The notes: a model not told the origin generated them from the sequence alone. Counted from the stretch's first letter, positions 1 to 11,303 are shown. The stretch is 64,000 nucleotides of DNA from Mycolicibacterium parafortuitum (GCF_002086815.1 NZ_MVID01000010.1:1-64000); one strand, 5' to 3'. Numbers and translations: made by a program.

Positions 1-49
1 TCGAGCCGGACCTCCTCCGAGGATCCGCTCAATGACTACTCATGGCCTA

Positions 50-1966
50 TCAGCTGTCGGGTTCGTCACCGACCTCGCCGAGATACCAGCGGCCGTTGCC
101 GAGCAGCTGGAGCTCCTTGGTGTGGTGCTGCTCGACGGTGGTCCGGTGGCTGACGCTGACCAGGATGGTGTCCGGCAGCCGGTCGCGCACCAGCTGGTAG
201 AGCGTCTGCTCGACGCCCTCGTCCAGCGCGGACGTCGACTCGTCCAGGAACACCGCCTTCGGCTTGGTCAGCAGCACCCGCGCGAACGCGATGCGCTGCT
301 GCTCACCCGGGGAGAGCACCTTCGCCCAGTCCTGCACCTCGTTGAGCCGGTCGACGCAGTTCGGCAGCGACACGGCGTCCAGGGTGCGGCGCAGGTCGTC
401 GTCGGACACCTCGTGGGCATCGAGCGGGTACGCGACGACGGTGCGCAGGTCGCCGAGCGGTACGTAGGGCAGCTGGGACAGGAACATCGTCTCGTTGGGC
501 CCGCCCGGCCGGCGCAGTGTTCCGGTGGTGAACGGCCACAGCTGCGCCAGGCTGCGCAGCAGCGAGGTCTTGCCCGCACCCGACTTGCCGGTGATCACCA
601 GCGCATCGCCGGGCTCCAGCGCGAGGTCGAGGGTGTCGATCAAACGCTTCGCGTCCGGGGTGCGGACCTCGACCCTGCGCAGTTCGACCGTGCCGGTGGG
701 GGAGTCCTCGGTGTCGAGGGTCTTCAGCGCGCGGCCCTCCTCGTTGGCGATGACGAGCCCGTACAGACGGATGATCGCCGCGCGGTAGGCCGCGAAGTAG
801 TCGTAGGCGTTACGGAAGAACGACAGGCCGTTCTGGATGCTGCCGAACGCCGACGCCGACTGCGTCATCGCACCCAGCGGCAGCTCGCCGTTGAAGAACC
901 GCGGGAACTGCAGCAGATACGGCGGCAGCACGATGATCTGGCTCATGGTCAGGTTCCAGCCGTTGAACCCGATGGTGCGGCCGATGTAGCGCTTGTAGTT
1001 CGCGACCACCGGATCGAAGCGGTTCCGCAGCACGGCGCGTTCGGCCTTCTCACCGCGGTAGAACGCGACGGCCTCGGCGGCGTCGCGCAGCCGTACCAGC
1101 GCATAACGGAACGCGGCGTTGAACTTCTCGTTGTTGAACGACAATCCGATGATCGGCCGGCCGATCCAGAACGCGATGACCGTCGCCAACGCCACGTAGA
1201 CCAGCACCAGCCAGAACAGCGCCTTGGGGACCGCCACCTCCACGAACGGCAACGTCAACGTGCTCGACAGGTCCCACAGGATCGTCGCGAACGCGATCAT
1301 CGACGTGATCGACGAGATCGCGCCGAACAGCAGGGTGCTCGCCGTGCCGTAGCTCGGGGTGTTCGTGAACGGGCCGACGCCGGTGGTGAACACGTCGATG
1401 TCGGCCTGGATGCGCTGATCGGGGTTGTCGATGGTGTCGTCGATGAACCGGGACCGGTAGTAGGCCTTGCCGTCGAGCCAGTCGCCGGTGAGCTCGTCGG
1501 TCAGCCACGCGCGCCACGCGAGCATGAACCGCTGCGCCAGGAACAGGTCCAGCATCAGCCGCGACACGTGGATCGTCGCCAGGATCGCGAAGATCAGCAT
1601 CGACATGTAGAAGCCGTCGCGACCGGAATTCCTGATCTCGTCGCTGCCGGCCTGGATGCCGCCGGCGACGACCTGGAAGCTGGTCATCATGTCGTTGCCC
1701 TGATAGCTCAGCAACACGTCCAGCCGGACACCGGCGACCACCGACAACAGCAGTGCCCCGAGCCAGACCCAGACCTTGATGCTGTGCGCACCGGTGTAAT
1801 AGCCGCCGGTGATCCGCCAGAACTGGCGCCCCCACACGGTGAACCGGCCGATCAGGGCCAGGATGAGCAGGGTCGCGGCCGCGGCGATCACCCAGGCCTT
1901 CGCGATCCACCACAGCGAAGTCCACAGCTCGCTGCCCCAATCCAGCGTCGGGGTGAACGTTTCCAT
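50..1966 (-). CDS. BacA/SbmA-like ABC transporter (membrane + ATPase fusion), copy 1
   Basis: This is a half-transporter of the Rv1819c (BacA) family, about 638 residues, with an N-terminal membrane domain of several hydrophobic segments fused to a C-terminal ATPase. The Walker A motif GKSGAGKT (Lys about 466), the signature [11 protein letters not shown] and the Walker B VFLDEST are all present. Family members work as homodimers in the cytoplasmic membrane; Rv1819c imports hydrophilic compounds such as vitamin B12 and bleomycin, which is known of the family rather than seen here. I chose the ATG at 1966, where the [11 protein letters not shown] start resembles its neighbour's; a TTG at 1987 is possible. 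It lies just downstream of a paralog on the same strand and is probably cotranscribed with it. The substrate is not predictable. Confidence 0.88.
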   Translation of the reverse strand: METFTPTLDWGSELWTSLWWIAKAWVIAAAATLLILALIGRFTVWGRQFWRITGGYYTGAHSIKVWVWLGALLLSVVAGVRLDVLLSYQGNDMMTSFQVVAGGIQAGSDEIRNSGRDGFYMSMLIFAILATIHVSRLMLDLFLAQRFMLAWRAWLTDELTGDWLDGKAYYRSRFIDDTIDNPDQRIQADIDVFTTGVGPFTNTPSYGTASTLLFGAISSITSMIAFATILWDLSSTLTLPFVEVAVPKALFWLVLVYVALATVIAFWIGRPIIGLSFNNEKFNAAFRYALVRLRDAAEAVAFYRGEKAERAVLRNRFDPVVANYKRYIGRTIGFNGWNLTMSQIIVLPPYLLQFPRFFNGELPLGAMTQSASAFGSIQNGLSFFRNAYDYFAAYRAAIIRLYGLVIANEEGRALKTLDTEDSPTGTVELRRVEVRTPDAKRLIDTLDLALEPGDALVITGKSGAGKTSLLRSLAQLWPFTTGTLRRPGGPNETMFLSQLPYVPLGDLRTVVAYPLDAHEVSDDDLRRTLDAVSLPNCVDRLNEVQDWAKVLSPGEQQRIAFARVLLTKPKAVFLDESTSALDEGVEQTLYQLVRDRLPDTILVSVSHRTTVEQHHTKELQLLGNGRWYLGEVGDEPDS

Positions 1967-2011
1967 GCGGGCAACGTACCGCGACAACCTGTCGGCGGCG
2001 TGTTGGCGTGG

Positions 2012-3910
2012 CTAGGCAGGCGCTTCGAGTCGCTCCAGCCGCCACTGGCCGTCGCCGGTCAGCTCCAGCCTGCTGCTGTGGAACGGCTGCACCGACGACC
2101 GGTGGCTGACGCTGACCACAATGGTGTCCGGCAATTCGGTGCGCAGCCGGTCGTAGAGCATCTGCTCGAGCCCTTCGTCCATCGCCGACGTCGACTCGTC
2201 GAGGAACACCGTCCGCGGCCTGGACAGCAGCACCCGGGCGAACGCGATGCGCTGTTGTTCACCGACCGAGAGCACCTTCGCCCAGTCCTGGTCGTCGTTG
2301 AGCCGGATGGCCAGCTGCGACAGCGCGACGTCGATCAACGCCCGCTGGATCTGCTTGTCGTCATAGGTGCCCGCCGGTTCGGGGTAGCTGACGACGGTCC
2401 GCAGGTCCCCGACCGGGAAGTACGGCAGCTGCGGGACGAACATCGCGCCGTCGCGCCCGTCGGGCAGGCACACCCGCCCCGAGGCGTACGGCCACATCCC
2501 CGCCAGGCTCTGCATCAACACCGTCTTGCCGATCCCCGAGGCGCCCGTGATCACCAGGCCCTCACCGGTCTCCAGGCGCAGATCCAACCCGCGCAGCAGC
2601 GGCGATCCGTCGGGCCGGCGGACCTCGACCCCGACCACGTCGAGCGCGCCGCCGGGGGACTGCTCGGCGGAGATCGCGGTGAACGCGCCGGCCCTGGTGT
2701 TCTGTTCGGCCAGCCCGTCGAGCCGGATGATCGCCGCCCGGTAGCTCGCGAACTGGTCGTAGGCGTTGCGGAAGAACGACAGCGAATCGTGGATCGCACC
2801 GAACGCATTCGACGACTGCCACACGTCACCGAACGTGATCCGCTGCGCGAACAGACCCTGCGCCTGCACCAGCCACGGCAGCGGGTTGATGGTCTGGCTG
2901 ACCGACACGTTCCAGCCGAAGTACAGCAGCATCCGGTGCAGCCAGCGCCGGTAGTTGTCCATCACCGAATCCAGCCGGTTCTTCAGCACTGACCCCTCGG
3001 CCGGTTCGCCGCGGTACAGACCGATCGCCGCGCCGGCGTCGCGCACCCGCACCAGCACGTACCGGAACCCGGCGTTGCGCAGTTCGTTGAGGTAACTGAG
3101 CCGGATCAGCGGCCTGCCGATCACGAACGCGACGATCGTGGCCACCAGCACGTAGACCACCACGATCCAGAACAGCGCCCGCGGCAGCGTCAGCCCGCCG
3201 ATCGTGACCGGCTCCGACAGCCGCCACAGGATCGGGCCGAACGCCAGCACCGACAGCACCGCCTCCACCGCACCGAACAGCAGCGTGTTGCCCGAGTTGT
3301 AGATCGGGTTGTTCGGCGTCCCGCCCACGCCGGTGGTGAACACGTCGACGTCCTGCTGGATCCGCTGGTCCGGGTTGTCGATCGGGCGGCCCGAGAACTG
3401 GGCGCGGTAGTAGGACAGATCGCCGAGCCAGTCGTCGATGAAACGGCGGCTCAGCCACACCCGCCAGCGCATCACGAAACGCTGCGTCAGGTACATGTCC
3501 AGCATCAGCCGCGCGACGAAAAAGACCGCGAGCACCGCGAACACGCGCATCGAGGCCCAGAAGCCCGCCACGCCGCTGGACATCCCGCCCTGGAAGGCGA
3601 CCTGCAACGACGTGAACAGGTCGTTGACGTAGTAGGTCAGCAGCACGTTGATGCGCACCGACATGATCACCGACAGCAGCAGCAGCGCGAGCATCACCCA
3701 GACGACCAGGCTCTGCCTGCCGCGGAAGTAGCCGCCGGTGACCCGCCAGAACTGGCGGCCCCATTCGGTGAAGCGGGCCAGCGCGACCAACACCAGCATC
3801 AGGCACAACGCCGTCAGAACGAACGTCGTCGCCGCCCATTGTGCGGAGTTGAGAAACTCGCGACCCCAGTCGAGGGTCGGCTGGAACGTCTGGCTTTCGA
3901 CCGTGTCCAC
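2012..3910 (-). CDS. BacA/SbmA-like ABC transporter, copy 2
   Basis: A 632-residue paralog of the adjacent downstream transporter with the same layout: N-terminal membrane domain with the family's QPTLDWG start, then ATPase with Walker A GASGIGKT (Lys about 462), signature [11 protein letters not shown] and Walker B VFLDEST. The start is a GTG at 3908-3910, supported by a strong Shine-Dalgarno stretch (GGAGGGGAGGT on the minus strand, about 3920-3930). About 45 bp separate its stop from the start of copy 1, so the two probably form an operon and could pair as a heterodimer. It diverges from secA2 over a 74-bp intergenic region. M. tuberculosis has a single gene of this type near secA2, so the tandem pair is a local duplication or an old paralogy. 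Confidence 0.88.
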   Translation of the reverse strand: MDTVESQTFQPTLDWGREFLNSAQWAATTFVLTALCLMLVLVALARFTEWGRQFWRVTGGYFRGRQSLVVWVMLALLLLSVIMSVRINVLLTYYVNDLFTSLQVAFQGGMSSGVAGFWASMRVFAVLAVFFVARLMLDMYLTQRFVMRWRVWLSRRFIDDWLGDLSYYRAQFSGRPIDNPDQRIQQDVDVFTTGVGGTPNNPIYNSGNTLLFGAVEAVLSVLAFGPILWRLSEPVTIGGLTLPRALFWIVVVYVLVATIVAFVIGRPLIRLSYLNELRNAGFRYVLVRVRDAGAAIGLYRGEPAEGSVLKNRLDSVMDNYRRWLHRMLLYFGWNVSVSQTINPLPWLVQAQGLFAQRITFGDVWQSSNAFGAIHDSLSFFRNAYDQFASYRAAIIRLDGLAEQNTRAGAFTAISAEQSPGGALDVVGVEVRRPDGSPLLRGLDLRLETGEGLVITGASGIGKTVLMQSLAGMWPYASGRVCLPDGRDGAMFVPQLPYFPVGDLRTVVSYPEPAGTYDDKQIQRALIDVALSQLAIRLNDDQDWAKVLSVGEQQRIAFARVLLSRPRTVFLDESTSAMDEGLEQMLYDRLRTELPDTIVVSVSHRSSVQPFHSSRLELTGDGQWRLERLEAPA

Positions 3911-3984
3911 AGCCGGGCGACCTCCCCTCCGCGCACGATCCGGCCTGCGGCGAAGCTACCGCACCGGCCGCGTACCGTGATCGT

Positions 3985-6336
3985 GTGGCTCGAACCTCTG
4001 CAAAGACACCCAAGACCGGGCGGCTGTCCGGGCGGTTCTGGAAGCTGCTCGGCGCCAGCACCGACAAGGACCAGTCGCGCTCGATGGAGCTTGTCACCAC
4101 ATCGGCCGACTTCGACTCCAAGGCAGGCGACCTCGACGACGAGCAGCTGCGCAAAGCCGCCAAGCTCCTCGAGCTCGCCGACCTGGCCGACTCGTCCGAC
4201 ATCCCGCAGTTCCTGGCGATCGCGCGCGAGGCGGCCAAACGCGCGACCGGTCTCGCCCCGTTCGACGTGCAGCTGCTCGGTGCGCTGCGGATGCTGGCCG
4301 GCGACGTCGTCGAGATGGCCACCGGTGAGGGCAAGACGCTCTCGGGCGCGATCGCGGCCGCGGGCTACGCGCTGGCCGGCCGCCACGTGCACGTCATCAC
4401 CATCAACGACTACCTGGCCCGCCGCGACGCGGAGTGGATGGGTCCGCTGATCGAGGCGATGGGCCTGACCGTCGGCTGGATCACCGCCGACTCCACCGCG
4501 GCCGAACGCCGCGCCGCCTACCGGTGCGACGTGACGTATGCGTCGGTCAACGAGATCGGCTTCGACGTGCTGCGCGATCAGCTGGTCACCGACGTCGAGG
4601 ACCTGGTGTCCCCGAACCCGGACGTGGCGCTGATCGACGAGGCCGACTCGGTGCTCGTCGACGAGGCGCTGGTCCCGCTGGTGCTGGCGGGCACCAGCCA
4701 CCGCGAGACTCCGAGGCTGGAGTTGATCCGGCTGGTCGGCGAGCTCGACGAGAACACCGACTTCGCCACTGACAACGACAGCCGCAACGTGCACCTGACC
4801 GAGGAAGGCGCCCGCAAGGTCGAGGCGGCGCTCGGCGGGATCGACCTGTACTCCGAAGAGCACGTCGCGACCACGCTGACCGAGATCAACGTCGCCCTGC
4901 ACGCACACGTGCTGCTGCAGCGCGACGTGCACTACATCGTCCGCGACGACGCGGTGCACCTGATCAACTCGTCCCGCGGCCGCATCGCCACGCTGCAGCG
5001 CTGGCCCGACGGACTGCAGGCCGCCGTCGAGGCCAAGGAGGGCATCGAGACCACCGAGACCGGCGAGGTGCTCGACACCATCACCGTGCAGGCGTTGATC
5101 AACCGCTACCCGCGGGTGTGCGGGATGACCGGCACCGCGCTGGCCGCCGGCGAGCAGCTGCGCCAGTTCTACAAGCTGGGCGTGTCGCCGATCCCGCCGA
5201 ACAAGCCGAACATCCGCAAGGACGAGACCGACCGCGTCTACGTGACCGCCGCCGCGAAGAACGACGCGATCCTGGAGCACATCATCGAGGTGCACAAGAC
5301 CGGACAGCCGGTGCTCGTCGGCACCCGCGACGTCGCCGAATCCGAGGAGATCCACGAGCGGCTCGTCAAACGCGGTGTCCCGGCCGTGGTGCTGAACGCG
5401 AAGAACGACGCCGAGGAGGCGACCGTGATCGCCGAGGCGGGCAAGCTCGGCTCGGTGACGGTGTCGACCCAGATGGCCGGCCGCGGCACCGACATCCGGC
5501 TGGGCGGCTCGGACGTGGACGACCACGCCGCCGAAAAGGACGAGGTGGCCGAACTCGGCGGCCTGCACGTGATCGGCACCGGGCGGCACAACACCGGGCG
5601 GCTGGACAACCAGCTGCGCGGCCGCGCCGGCCGCCAGGGCGATCCGGGCAGCTCGGTGTTCTTCTCCAGCTGGGAGGACGACGTGGTCGTCGCCCACCTC
5701 GAGGACGACAAGCTGCCGCTGGAATGCGACGAGGACGGCCGCGTGCTCAGCCCGAAGGCCGCATCGCTGCTCGAACACGCCCAGCGCGTCGCCGAAGGCC
5801 GGCTGCTCGACGTGCACGCCAACACCTGGCGCTACAACCAGCTGATCGCCCAGCAGCGCGCGATCCTGGTCGAGCGCCGGGACAAGCTGCTGCGCACCGA
5901 CACCGCGCGCGAGGAACTCGCCGAGCGCTGCCCGGACCGCTACGCCGAGGTCAGTGAGCGGCTCGGCGAGGACGCCGAGCAGAAGCTGGAGAAGATCTGC
6001 CGGCTGATCATGCTGTACCACCTCGACCGGGCCTGGGCCGATCACCTGGCGTTCCTGTCCGACATCCGCGAGAGCATCCACCTGCGGGCGCTGGGCCGGC
6101 AGAACCCGCTCGACGAGTTCCACCGGATGGCGGTCGACGCGTTCGCGTCGCTGGCCGCCGACGCCATCGAGGCCGCGCAGCAGACGTTCGAGACCGCGCC
6201 GTCGATCGAGGACGAGCCGGGTGTCGACCTGTCCAAGCTGGCCCGCCCGACGTCGACCTGGACGTACATGGTGCACGACAACCCGCTGTCGGACGACAGC
6301 TTGTCCGCACTGAGCCTGCCCGGGGTGTTCCGCTAG
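3985..6336 (+). CDS. secA2: Accessory Sec translocase ATPase SecA2
   Basis: 783 residues, closely resembling mycobacterial SecA2, the second SecA that exports a small set of proteins across the cytoplasmic membrane. Visible landmarks are Walker A ATGEGKT (Lys about 117), the DEAD-like Walker B IDEAD (about 217-221), motif [14 protein letters not shown], and the second ATPase half with [13 protein letters not shown] and [12 protein letters not shown]. It is shorter than housekeeping SecA1 and lacks the C-terminal zinc-binding tail, as expected for SecA2. The start is a GTG at 3985 with no strong Shine-Dalgarno. The protein ends in [24 protein letters not shown] residues as in the M. tuberculosis ortholog. 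It is followed 9 bp later by pgsA2, the same order as Rv1821-Rv1822. Confidence 0.96.
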   Translation: MARTSAKTPKTGRLSGRFWKLLGASTDKDQSRSMELVTTSADFDSKAGDLDDEQLRKAAKLLELADLADSSDIPQFLAIAREAAKRATGLAPFDVQLLGALRMLAGDVVEMATGEGKTLSGAIAAAGYALAGRHVHVITINDYLARRDAEWMGPLIEAMGLTVGWITADSTAAERRAAYRCDVTYASVNEIGFDVLRDQLVTDVEDLVSPNPDVALIDEADSVLVDEALVPLVLAGTSHRETPRLELIRLVGELDENTDFATDNDSRNVHLTEEGARKVEAALGGIDLYSEEHVATTLTEINVALHAHVLLQRDVHYIVRDDAVHLINSSRGRIATLQRWPDGLQAAVEAKEGIETTETGEVLDTITVQALINRYPRVCGMTGTALAAGEQLRQFYKLGVSPIPPNKPNIRKDETDRVYVTAAAKNDAILEHIIEVHKTGQPVLVGTRDVAESEEIHERLVKRGVPAVVLNAKNDAEEATVIAEAGKLGSVTVSTQMAGRGTDIRLGGSDVDDHAAEKDEVAELGGLHVIGTGRHNTGRLDNQLRGRAGRQGDPGSSVFFSSWEDDVVVAHLEDDKLPLECDEDGRVLSPKAASLLEHAQRVAEGRLLDVHANTWRYNQLIAQQRAILVERRDKLLRTDTAREELAERCPDRYAEVSERLGEDAEQKLEKICRLIMLYHLDRAWADHLAFLSDIRESIHLRALGRQNPLDEFHRMAVDAFASLAADAIEAAQQTFETAPSIEDEPGVDLSKLARPTSTWTYMVHDNPLSDDSLSALSLPGVFR

Positions 6337-6345
6337 GTTTGGCGC

Positions 6346-6936
6346 ATGCCACGCGACCGTGTGCTGACCGTGCCCAACGCGCTGTCGGCGATCCGGTTCG
6401 TGCTGGTTCCCGTCTTCCTGTACCTGCTGCTGGTCGCCGACGCCACCGGTTGGGCCGTCGCGGTGCTGATGTTCAGCGGCGCGTCCGACTGGGCCGATGG
6501 CAAGATCGCCCGGCTGTTCGCGAACCAGTCGTCGCGGCTGGGGGAACTGCTCGACCCTGCCGTCGACCGCATCTACATGGTCACCGTGCCGATCAGCATG
6601 GCGCTGGCCGGCATCATCCCGTGGTGGGTGGTGATCCTGCTGCTGGCCCGTGACGGTGTGCTGGCCGCGACGCTGCCGGTGTTGCGCAGCCGCGGCCTGT
6701 CCGCGCTACCGGTCACCTACATCGGCAAGGCCGCGACGTTCGCGCTGATGTCCGGGCTGCCGCTGGTGCTGCTCGGCCAGTTCGACGGGCAGTGGGCCCG
6801 GGTGGTGCTCGCGATCGGCTGGGGCTTCCTGATCTGGGGTATGGCGATGTACCTGTGGTCCGGGATCCTGTACCTGCTGCAGGTCGGCATGGTGATGCGG
6901 AAGCTGCCGCCCGCGCGCAAAACGGTCGAGCCATGA
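6346..6936 (+). CDS. pgsA2: CDP-alcohol phosphatidyltransferase (PgsA2-like)
   Basis: 196 residues and strongly hydrophobic, with several membrane segments. It carries the CDP-alcohol phosphatidyltransferase signature D-x2-D-G-x2-A-R-x9-G-x3-D-x3-D starting near Asp48 ([10 protein letters not shown]...[10 protein letters not shown]). Members transfer a phosphatidyl group from CDP-diacylglycerol to an alcohol such as glycerol-3-phosphate, in the cytoplasmic membrane. Position directly after secA2 and before the DUF881 genes matches Rv1822 (pgsA2). Its TGA overlaps the ATG of the next gene, so translation is probably coupled. Exact acceptor alcohol is not shown by the sequence. Confidence 0.92.
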   Translation: MPRDRVLTVPNALSAIRFVLVPVFLYLLLVADATGWAVAVLMFSGASDWADGKIARLFANQSSRLGELLDPAVDRIYMVTVPISMALAGIIPWWVVILLLARDGVLAATLPVLRSRGLSALPVTYIGKAATFALMSGLPLVLLGQFDGQWARVVLAIGWGFLIWGMAMYLWSGILYLLQVGMVMRKLPPARKTVEP

Positions 6937-7820
6937 GCACGCTGGGGGGATACGACTCATCGGTCGGGCGCGCGGCGCACCAGGCGAACGCGCCGACCCG
7001 GATCCCGGTGCCCTCGCTGCTGCGCTCGCTGCTGACCGACCATCTCGATCCCGGGTACGCGGCGGCCGCGCAGGCGGGTAAGCGCAGCCGGGCGTCCTCG
7101 GTGCTGTGGCAGGTGCTCGCCGCGGTCGTGGTAGCGACGGTGTTCGCGCTGGCGTGGGCGCAGGCCCGCGACACCGCGCCCGGCGTCCGCGAATCGCAGC
7201 GGGTACTGGCCGCCAGCGTGCATGCGGCCCAAGCCGAGACCGACGAGGCCGCCGCGCAGCGGGCCACGCTGTCGGCCGAGGTGGACGCGGCGCGGCGCAG
7301 CCGCCTCGCCGGCGACACCGAGGGCAGGCAGCTGCTGGCCCAACTCGACGACGCGAACTACGCGGCCGCCGCCACACCCGTGATCGGCTCCGGCCTGACC
7401 GTCACCGTCACCGATCCGGGGATGACGCGGGATCTGACCGACGTGTCCAAGCAGCGCGTCGAAGGCAGCAGACAGGTGATCCTGGACCGCGACCTGCAGC
7501 TCGTCGTCAACGCGCTGTGGGCCGGCGGCGCCGAGGCCATCTCGGTCGGCGGCGTGCGGATCGGCCCGAACGTGACGATCCGGCAGGCCGGCGGCGGGAT
7601 CCTGGTCGACAACCAGCCGGTGTCGAGCCCGTATGTCATCCTCGCGGTGGGCCCGCCGAACTCCATGGCCGACGACTTCAACCGCAGCGCGGGCCTGCAG
7701 CGGCTGCGGCTGCTGGAGACGTCCTACGGTGTGGGCGTCAACGTCTCCTCCGGCGACGGCCTGGTGCTTCCCGCCGGATCCGTCCGAGAAATCAACTTCG
7801 CCAGACAGATTGGGCCCTAG
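6933..7820 (+). CDS. DUF881 membrane-anchored envelope protein (Rv1823-like)
   Basis: 295 residues starting at the ATG that overlaps the pgsA2 stop (ATGA). A single membrane segment lies at about 56-77, followed by a short helical stretch and an extracytoplasmic DUF881 domain (roughly 120-295). DUF881 proteins are widespread in Gram-positive bacteria, often next to a small basic protein and division or envelope genes; their biochemical role is not established. The next two genes (small basic protein, second DUF881) complete the usual trio and match Rv1823-Rv1825. No catalytic motif is recognisable. Confidence 0.88.
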   Translation: MSTLGGYDSSVGRAAHQANAPTRIPVPSLLRSLLTDHLDPGYAAAAQAGKRSRASSVLWQVLAAVVVATVFALAWAQARDTAPGVRESQRVLAASVHAAQAETDEAAAQRATLSAEVDAARRSRLAGDTEGRQLLAQLDDANYAAAATPVIGSGLTVTVTDPGMTRDLTDVSKQRVEGSRQVILDRDLQLVVNALWAGGAEAISVGGVRIGPNVTIRQAGGGILVDNQPVSSPYVILAVGPPNSMADDFNRSAGLQRLRLLETSYGVGVNVSSGDGLVLPAGSVREINFARQIGP

Positions 7821-7836
7821 TGATCGGCACGAACTC

Positions 7837-8169
7837 TTGATCGGAATCGTCGCGCTCGCCATCGGCATCGTGATCGGGGTGGTGTTCCATCCCGACGTCC
7901 CCGAGTTCATCCAGCCCTATCTGCCGATCGCGGTCGTCGCGGCGCTCGACGCGGTCTTCGGCGGGTTGCGCGCGTACCTGGAGGACATCTTCGACTCCAA
8001 GGTGTTCGTGGTGTCGTTCGTGTTCAACGTCCTGGTCGCCGCGCTGATCGTGTACGTCGGCGACCAGCTCGGGGTCGGCACCCAGCTGTCGACGGCGATC
8101 ATCGTGGTACTCGGCATCCGCATCTTCGGCAACGCCGCCGCACTGCGCCGCAGGCTGTTCGGGGCCTGA
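7837..8169 (+). CDS. Small basic protein, DUF1290 (Rv1824-like)
   Basis: About 110 residues, nearly all hydrophobic with several predicted membrane segments, ending in a basic tail (AALRRRLFGA). It matches the Sbp/DUF1290 family that sits between DUF881 genes in many actinobacteria and firmicutes. The start is a TTG at 7837: no ATG or GTG in frame lies nearby, and MIGIVALAIG is the family-type beginning. It starts 16 bp after the previous stop, suggesting translational coupling. Function unknown. Confidence 0.82.
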   Translation: MIGIVALAIGIVIGVVFHPDVPEFIQPYLPIAVVAALDAVFGGLRAYLEDIFDSKVFVVSFVFNVLVAALIVYVGDQLGVGTQLSTAIIVVLGIRIFGNAAALRRRLFGA

Positions 8170-8170
8170 C

Positions 8171-8929
8171 ATGAGCGAGCAGCACGGCCGTCACGAACTG
8201 CCCGCCGACGCGGCGCCGGCCACCTCGCGGCGCACCCGCTCGCAGCGGGTGTTCGGGGTGCTCGCGGTGCTGCTGTGCCTGCTGCTGGGCATCGCGCTGG
8301 CAACCCAGTTGCGCCAGGCCGACTCCGGCGACTCGCTCGACAACGCCCGGCCCGCCGATCTGCTGATCCTGCTGGACTCGCTGCAACAACGCGAGGCGGC
8401 GCTCAACACCGAGGTCGCCGATCTGCAGCGCACGCTGAACCAGCTGGAGGCCAGCGGCAGCAGCGACCAGGCCGCGATCGAGAACGCCAGGGCGCGGCTC
8501 GCGGCGCTGTCGATCCTGATCGGCAGCGTCCCCGCGACAGGTCCCGGCGTGACGCTGACCATCGCCGACCCCGCGCAGGGGGTGGGCCCGGAGTCGATGC
8601 TCGATGTGATCAACGAGCTGCGCGCCGCGGGCGCCGAGGCGATGGAGATCCGCGGCCGAAGCGACGTGTCCGTGAGGGTCGGGGTGGACACCTGGATCAC
8701 CGGCGGGCCCGGCGCGCTGGTCGTCGACGACACCACCATGGGGCCGGCCTATTCGGTTCTGGCCATTGGTGATCCGCCGACGCTGGCCGCGGCGATGAAC
8801 ATCCCCGGTGGCGCGATGGACAGCATCGAACGCGTCGGCGGCACGATGGTGGTACAACAATCCGATCGGGTCGACGTCACCGCCTTGCGGCAACCGAAAC
8901 CGCGCCAATACGCTCAGCCCGTCAAATGA
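8171..8929 (+). CDS. DUF881 membrane-anchored envelope protein (Rv1825-like)
   Basis: 252 residues with a short cytoplasmic N-terminus, one membrane segment at about 27-46, a coiled-coil-prone stretch (about 60-110, LQQREAALNTEVADLQ) and a DUF881 domain to the C-terminus. The ATG lies one base after the stop of the small basic protein, so the three genes are translated as a unit. Resembles Rv1825. A structural or peptidoglycan-related role at the envelope is likely from its topology, but no enzymatic motif is visible. Confidence 0.88.
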   Translation: MSEQHGRHELPADAAPATSRRTRSQRVFGVLAVLLCLLLGIALATQLRQADSGDSLDNARPADLLILLDSLQQREAALNTEVADLQRTLNQLEASGSSDQAAIENARARLAALSILIGSVPATGPGVTLTIADPAQGVGPESMLDVINELRAAGAEAMEIRGRSDVSVRVGVDTWITGGPGALVVDDTTMGPAYSVLAIGDPPTLAAAMNIPGGAMDSIERVGGTMVVQQSDRVDVTALRQPKPRQYAQPVK

Positions 8930-8954
8930 CCATGACCGCACACCTAGGAGCGCC

Positions 8955-9350
8955 GTGAGCGAGATCCCCGCCGACCTGTCCTTCACCACCGAACACGAGT
9001 GGGTGCAGCGGACCGGCGACAGCACGGTCCGGGTCGGCATCACCGACTACGCGCAGTCCGCGCTCGGTGACGTGGTGTTCGTCCAGCTTCCCGACGTCGG
9101 CTCGGACGTGACGTCGGGGGAGTCGTTCGGTGAGGTGGAATCGACCAAGTCGGTGTCGGACCTGTACGCGCCGCTGACCGCGAAAGTCGTTGCCGTCAAC
9201 GGTGATCTGGAGGGCAACCCGCAGCTGGTGAACTCCGACCCGTACGGCGCGGGATGGCTGGTCGAGTTGGAGGCCGACGCCGGTGCGCTGCAGGAGGCGC
9301 TGTCGGCGCTGCTCGACGCCGAAGGCTACCGCGCGCACGTCGACGACTGA
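8955..9350 (+). CDS. gcvH: Glycine cleavage system H protein
   Basis: 131 residues with the lipoyl domain and the lipoylated lysine in GEVESTKSVSDLY (Lys65). GcvH shuttles the aminomethyl group between the P, T and L proteins of the cytoplasmic glycine cleavage complex. GTG start at 8955, preceded by an AGGAG-like sequence (about 8946-8950). gcvP is 3 kb downstream, separated by four regulatory genes, as in the Rv1826-Rv1832 block; no T-protein gene is in this window. Confidence 0.96.
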   Translation: MSEIPADLSFTTEHEWVQRTGDSTVRVGITDYAQSALGDVVFVQLPDVGSDVTSGESFGEVESTKSVSDLYAPLTAKVVAVNGDLEGNPQLVNSDPYGAGWLVELEADAGALQEALSALLDAEGYRAHVDD

Positions 9351-9506
9351 TCGAGTTGTTAGGGTCGTTCAGACAGACCGGGACGCAACGAGTGGATCCG
9401 GCAGTGGTGGATACAACGTGGTCGGATGCGCGGTACGGTCGACACCAGCGGCCTGACGGCTGGCGCCCGGCCGCTTATCGCCACAGCAGCCAGTGAGGAG
9501 CAGCGG

Positions 9507-9977
9507 GTGACGGACAAGGACTTCAACTCTGGGGCCGACTCTGACGAAGTCACTGTGGAGACCACTTCGGTGTTCCGCGCCGACTTCCTCAACGAGCTCG
9601 ACGCTCCACCCGCCGCGGGTGGCGAGAGCGCGGTCTCGGGTGTGGAAGGACTTCCTGTCGGGTCGGCGTTGTTGGTGGTCAAGCGTGGCCCCAACGCCGG
9701 ATCGCGGTTCCTGCTCGACCAGCCGACCACGTCGGCCGGTCGCCATCCCGACAGCGATATCTTCCTCGACGACGTCACCGTGAGCCGGCGGCACGCGGAG
9801 TTCCGTCTGGAGGGCGGCGAGTTCCAGGTCGTCGATGTGGGCAGCCTCAACGGCACCTACGTCAACCGTGAGCCGGTCGACTCGGCGGTGCTCGCCAACG
9901 GCGACGAAGTGCAGATCGGCAAGTTCCGCCTGGTGTTCCTGACCGGGCCGAAGGGCGACGACAGCGCCGCCGGCTGA
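9507..9977 (+). CDS. garA: GarA, FHA-domain regulator of 2-oxoglutarate metabolism
   Basis: 156 residues from a GTG at 9507, with a GTG-proximal GAGGAG sequence upstream (9496-9501). An N-terminal tail carries the conserved VTVETTSVF motif, whose two threonines (about Thr19 and Thr20) are the phosphorylation sites of PknG and PknB in mycobacteria. An FHA domain follows (about 55-140; SAGRHPDSDIFLDD, SRRHAEF, GSLNGTYVN). Unphosphorylated GarA inhibits 2-oxoglutarate dehydrogenase and NAD-glutamate dehydrogenase and activates glutamate synthase. The longer in-frame upstream extension is not family-like. Confidence 0.96.
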   Translation: MTDKDFNSGADSDEVTVETTSVFRADFLNELDAPPAAGGESAVSGVEGLPVGSALLVVKRGPNAGSRFLLDQPTTSAGRHPDSDIFLDDVTVSRRHAEFRLEGGEFQVVDVGSLNGTYVNREPVDSAVLANGDEVQIGKFRLVFLTGPKGDDSAAG

Positions 9978-10019
9978 CCGGCACACCGACCCCGACCCGA
10001 CGAGCCGTCCGGACACCAG

Positions 10020-10760
10020 ATGACACAACCCGACACCCCCGCCGTGAACGGGATGTCGATCGGGGTTGTCCTGGATCTGCTGCGCGACGAGTTCCCGGAC
10101 GTCACGATCTCCAAGATCCGCTTCCTGGAGGCCGAGGGTCTGGTGACGCCCGAGCGCACCGCATCGGGTTACCGCCGTTTCACCGCGTACGACTGCGCCA
10201 GGCTGCGATTCATCCTGACCGCGCAGCGCGACAACTACCTGCCGCTGAAGGTCATCAAGGCGCAGCTCGACGCGCTGCCGGACGGGGAGTTACCGCAGAC
10301 GGTGTCGCCGTACGGCACGCCGCGGCTGGTGCCCGTCGGGGAGCAGGCGTCCGGGGCCGCCCCCGCGGCACCCACCCCGGTGCGGTTGAGCCGTGGCGAT
10401 CTGCTCGACCGCTCCGGCGTCTCCGACGAACTACTGACCTCTCTGGTCAAGGCGGGCGTGATCACGCCGATCTTCAAAGGCGCCGGGACGGCGTTCTTCG
10501 ACGAGCATTCGGTGGTGATCGCCCAGTGCGCCCGCGCACTGGCCGACTACGGCGTGGAACCGCGGCACCTGCGCGCGTTCCGTTCCGCGGCCGACCGGCA
10601 GTCGGATCTGATCGCCCAGATCGCCGGGCCGGTGGGCAAGGGCGGGAAGGCCGGCGCCCGGGACCGCGCCGACGATCTGGCCCGGGAGGTCGCCGCGCTG
10701 GCGATCACGTTGCACACGTCGTTGATCAAGTCGGCCGTACGCGACGTTCTCGACCGCTGA
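10020..10760 (+). CDS. ftsR: MerR-family transcriptional regulator (FtsR/Rv1828-like)
   Basis: 246 residues with an N-terminal winged-helix MerR DNA-binding domain (about 12-80; [35 protein letters not shown]) and a helical C-terminal effector/dimer region. The ortholog Rv1828 and corynebacterial FtsR bind promoters including that of ftsZ. It lies between garA and the DUF151 gene, the conserved order. The symbol rests on family and synteny; no target site is visible upstream. Confidence 0.85.
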   Translation: MTQPDTPAVNGMSIGVVLDLLRDEFPDVTISKIRFLEAEGLVTPERTASGYRRFTAYDCARLRFILTAQRDNYLPLKVIKAQLDALPDGELPQTVSPYGTPRLVPVGEQASGAAPAAPTPVRLSRGDLLDRSGVSDELLTSLVKAGVITPIFKGAGTAFFDEHSVVIAQCARALADYGVEPRHLRAFRSAADRQSDLIAQIAGPVGKGGKAGARDRADDLAREVAALAITLHTSLIKSAVRDVLDR

Positions 10761-10808
10761 GGACTAGACTCGCGCTGACGGATTCGTCGGCGTGCGGAGG
10801 GTAGGCAC

Positions 10809-11303
10809 ATGGGTGAGGTTCGTGTGATCGGCATTCGCGTTGAGCCGCCCCAGAACCAGCCTGTCTTGTTGTTGCGGGAGTCCAATGGTGACCGGTATCT
10901 GCCGATCTGGATCGGGCAGTCGGAAGCCGCCGCGATCGCGCTGGAGCAGCAGGGTGTCGAGCCGTTGCGGCCGATGACCCACGACCTGTTCCGCGATGTC
11001 ATTGCCGCCCTTGGTCATTCGCTCAAAGAGGTGCGCATCGTCGATCTGCAGGAGGGCACGTTCTACGCCGACCTGGTCTTCGACCGCGACATCAAGGTCT
11101 CGGCCCGGCCCTCGGATTCGGTCGCGATCGCGCTGCGGGTCGGGGTTCCCATCTATGTCGAGGAAGCGGTGATGGCCGAGGCCGGGCTGCTGATCCCGGA
11201 CGAGAGCGACGAGGAGTCCACCGGCGCGGTGCGCGAGGACGAGGTGGAGAAGTTCAAGGAGTTCCTCGACAGCGTGTCCCCGGACGACTTCAAGGCGACC
11301 TGA
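10809..11303 (+). CDS. DUF151 (bifunctional nuclease domain) protein, Rv1829-like
   Basis: 164 residues, matching the DUF151/BFN family (VRVIGIRVE start, YLPIWIGQSEAAAIALE, F(Y)ADLVF, ARPSDSVAIALR). Plant members were described as bifunctional nucleases; the bacterial role is unsettled. The ATG at 10809 is preceded by GGAGGG. An acidic C-terminal tail (about 135-164) is typical of the mycobacterial form. It lies between two MerR genes, as in M. tuberculosis. Confidence 0.9.
   Translation: MGEVRVIGIRVEPPQNQPVLLLRESNGDRYLPIWIGQSEAAAIALEQQGVEPLRPMTHDLFRDVIAALGHSLKEVRIVDLQEGTFYADLVFDRDIKVSARPSDSVAIALRVGVPIYVEEAVMAEAGLLIPDESDEESTGAVREDEVEKFKEFLDSVSPDDFKAT

Noticed and set aside
3814..6276. 820-codon open frame antisense to secA2
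   Set aside because: Same GC-driven artefact; secA2 is conserved full length.
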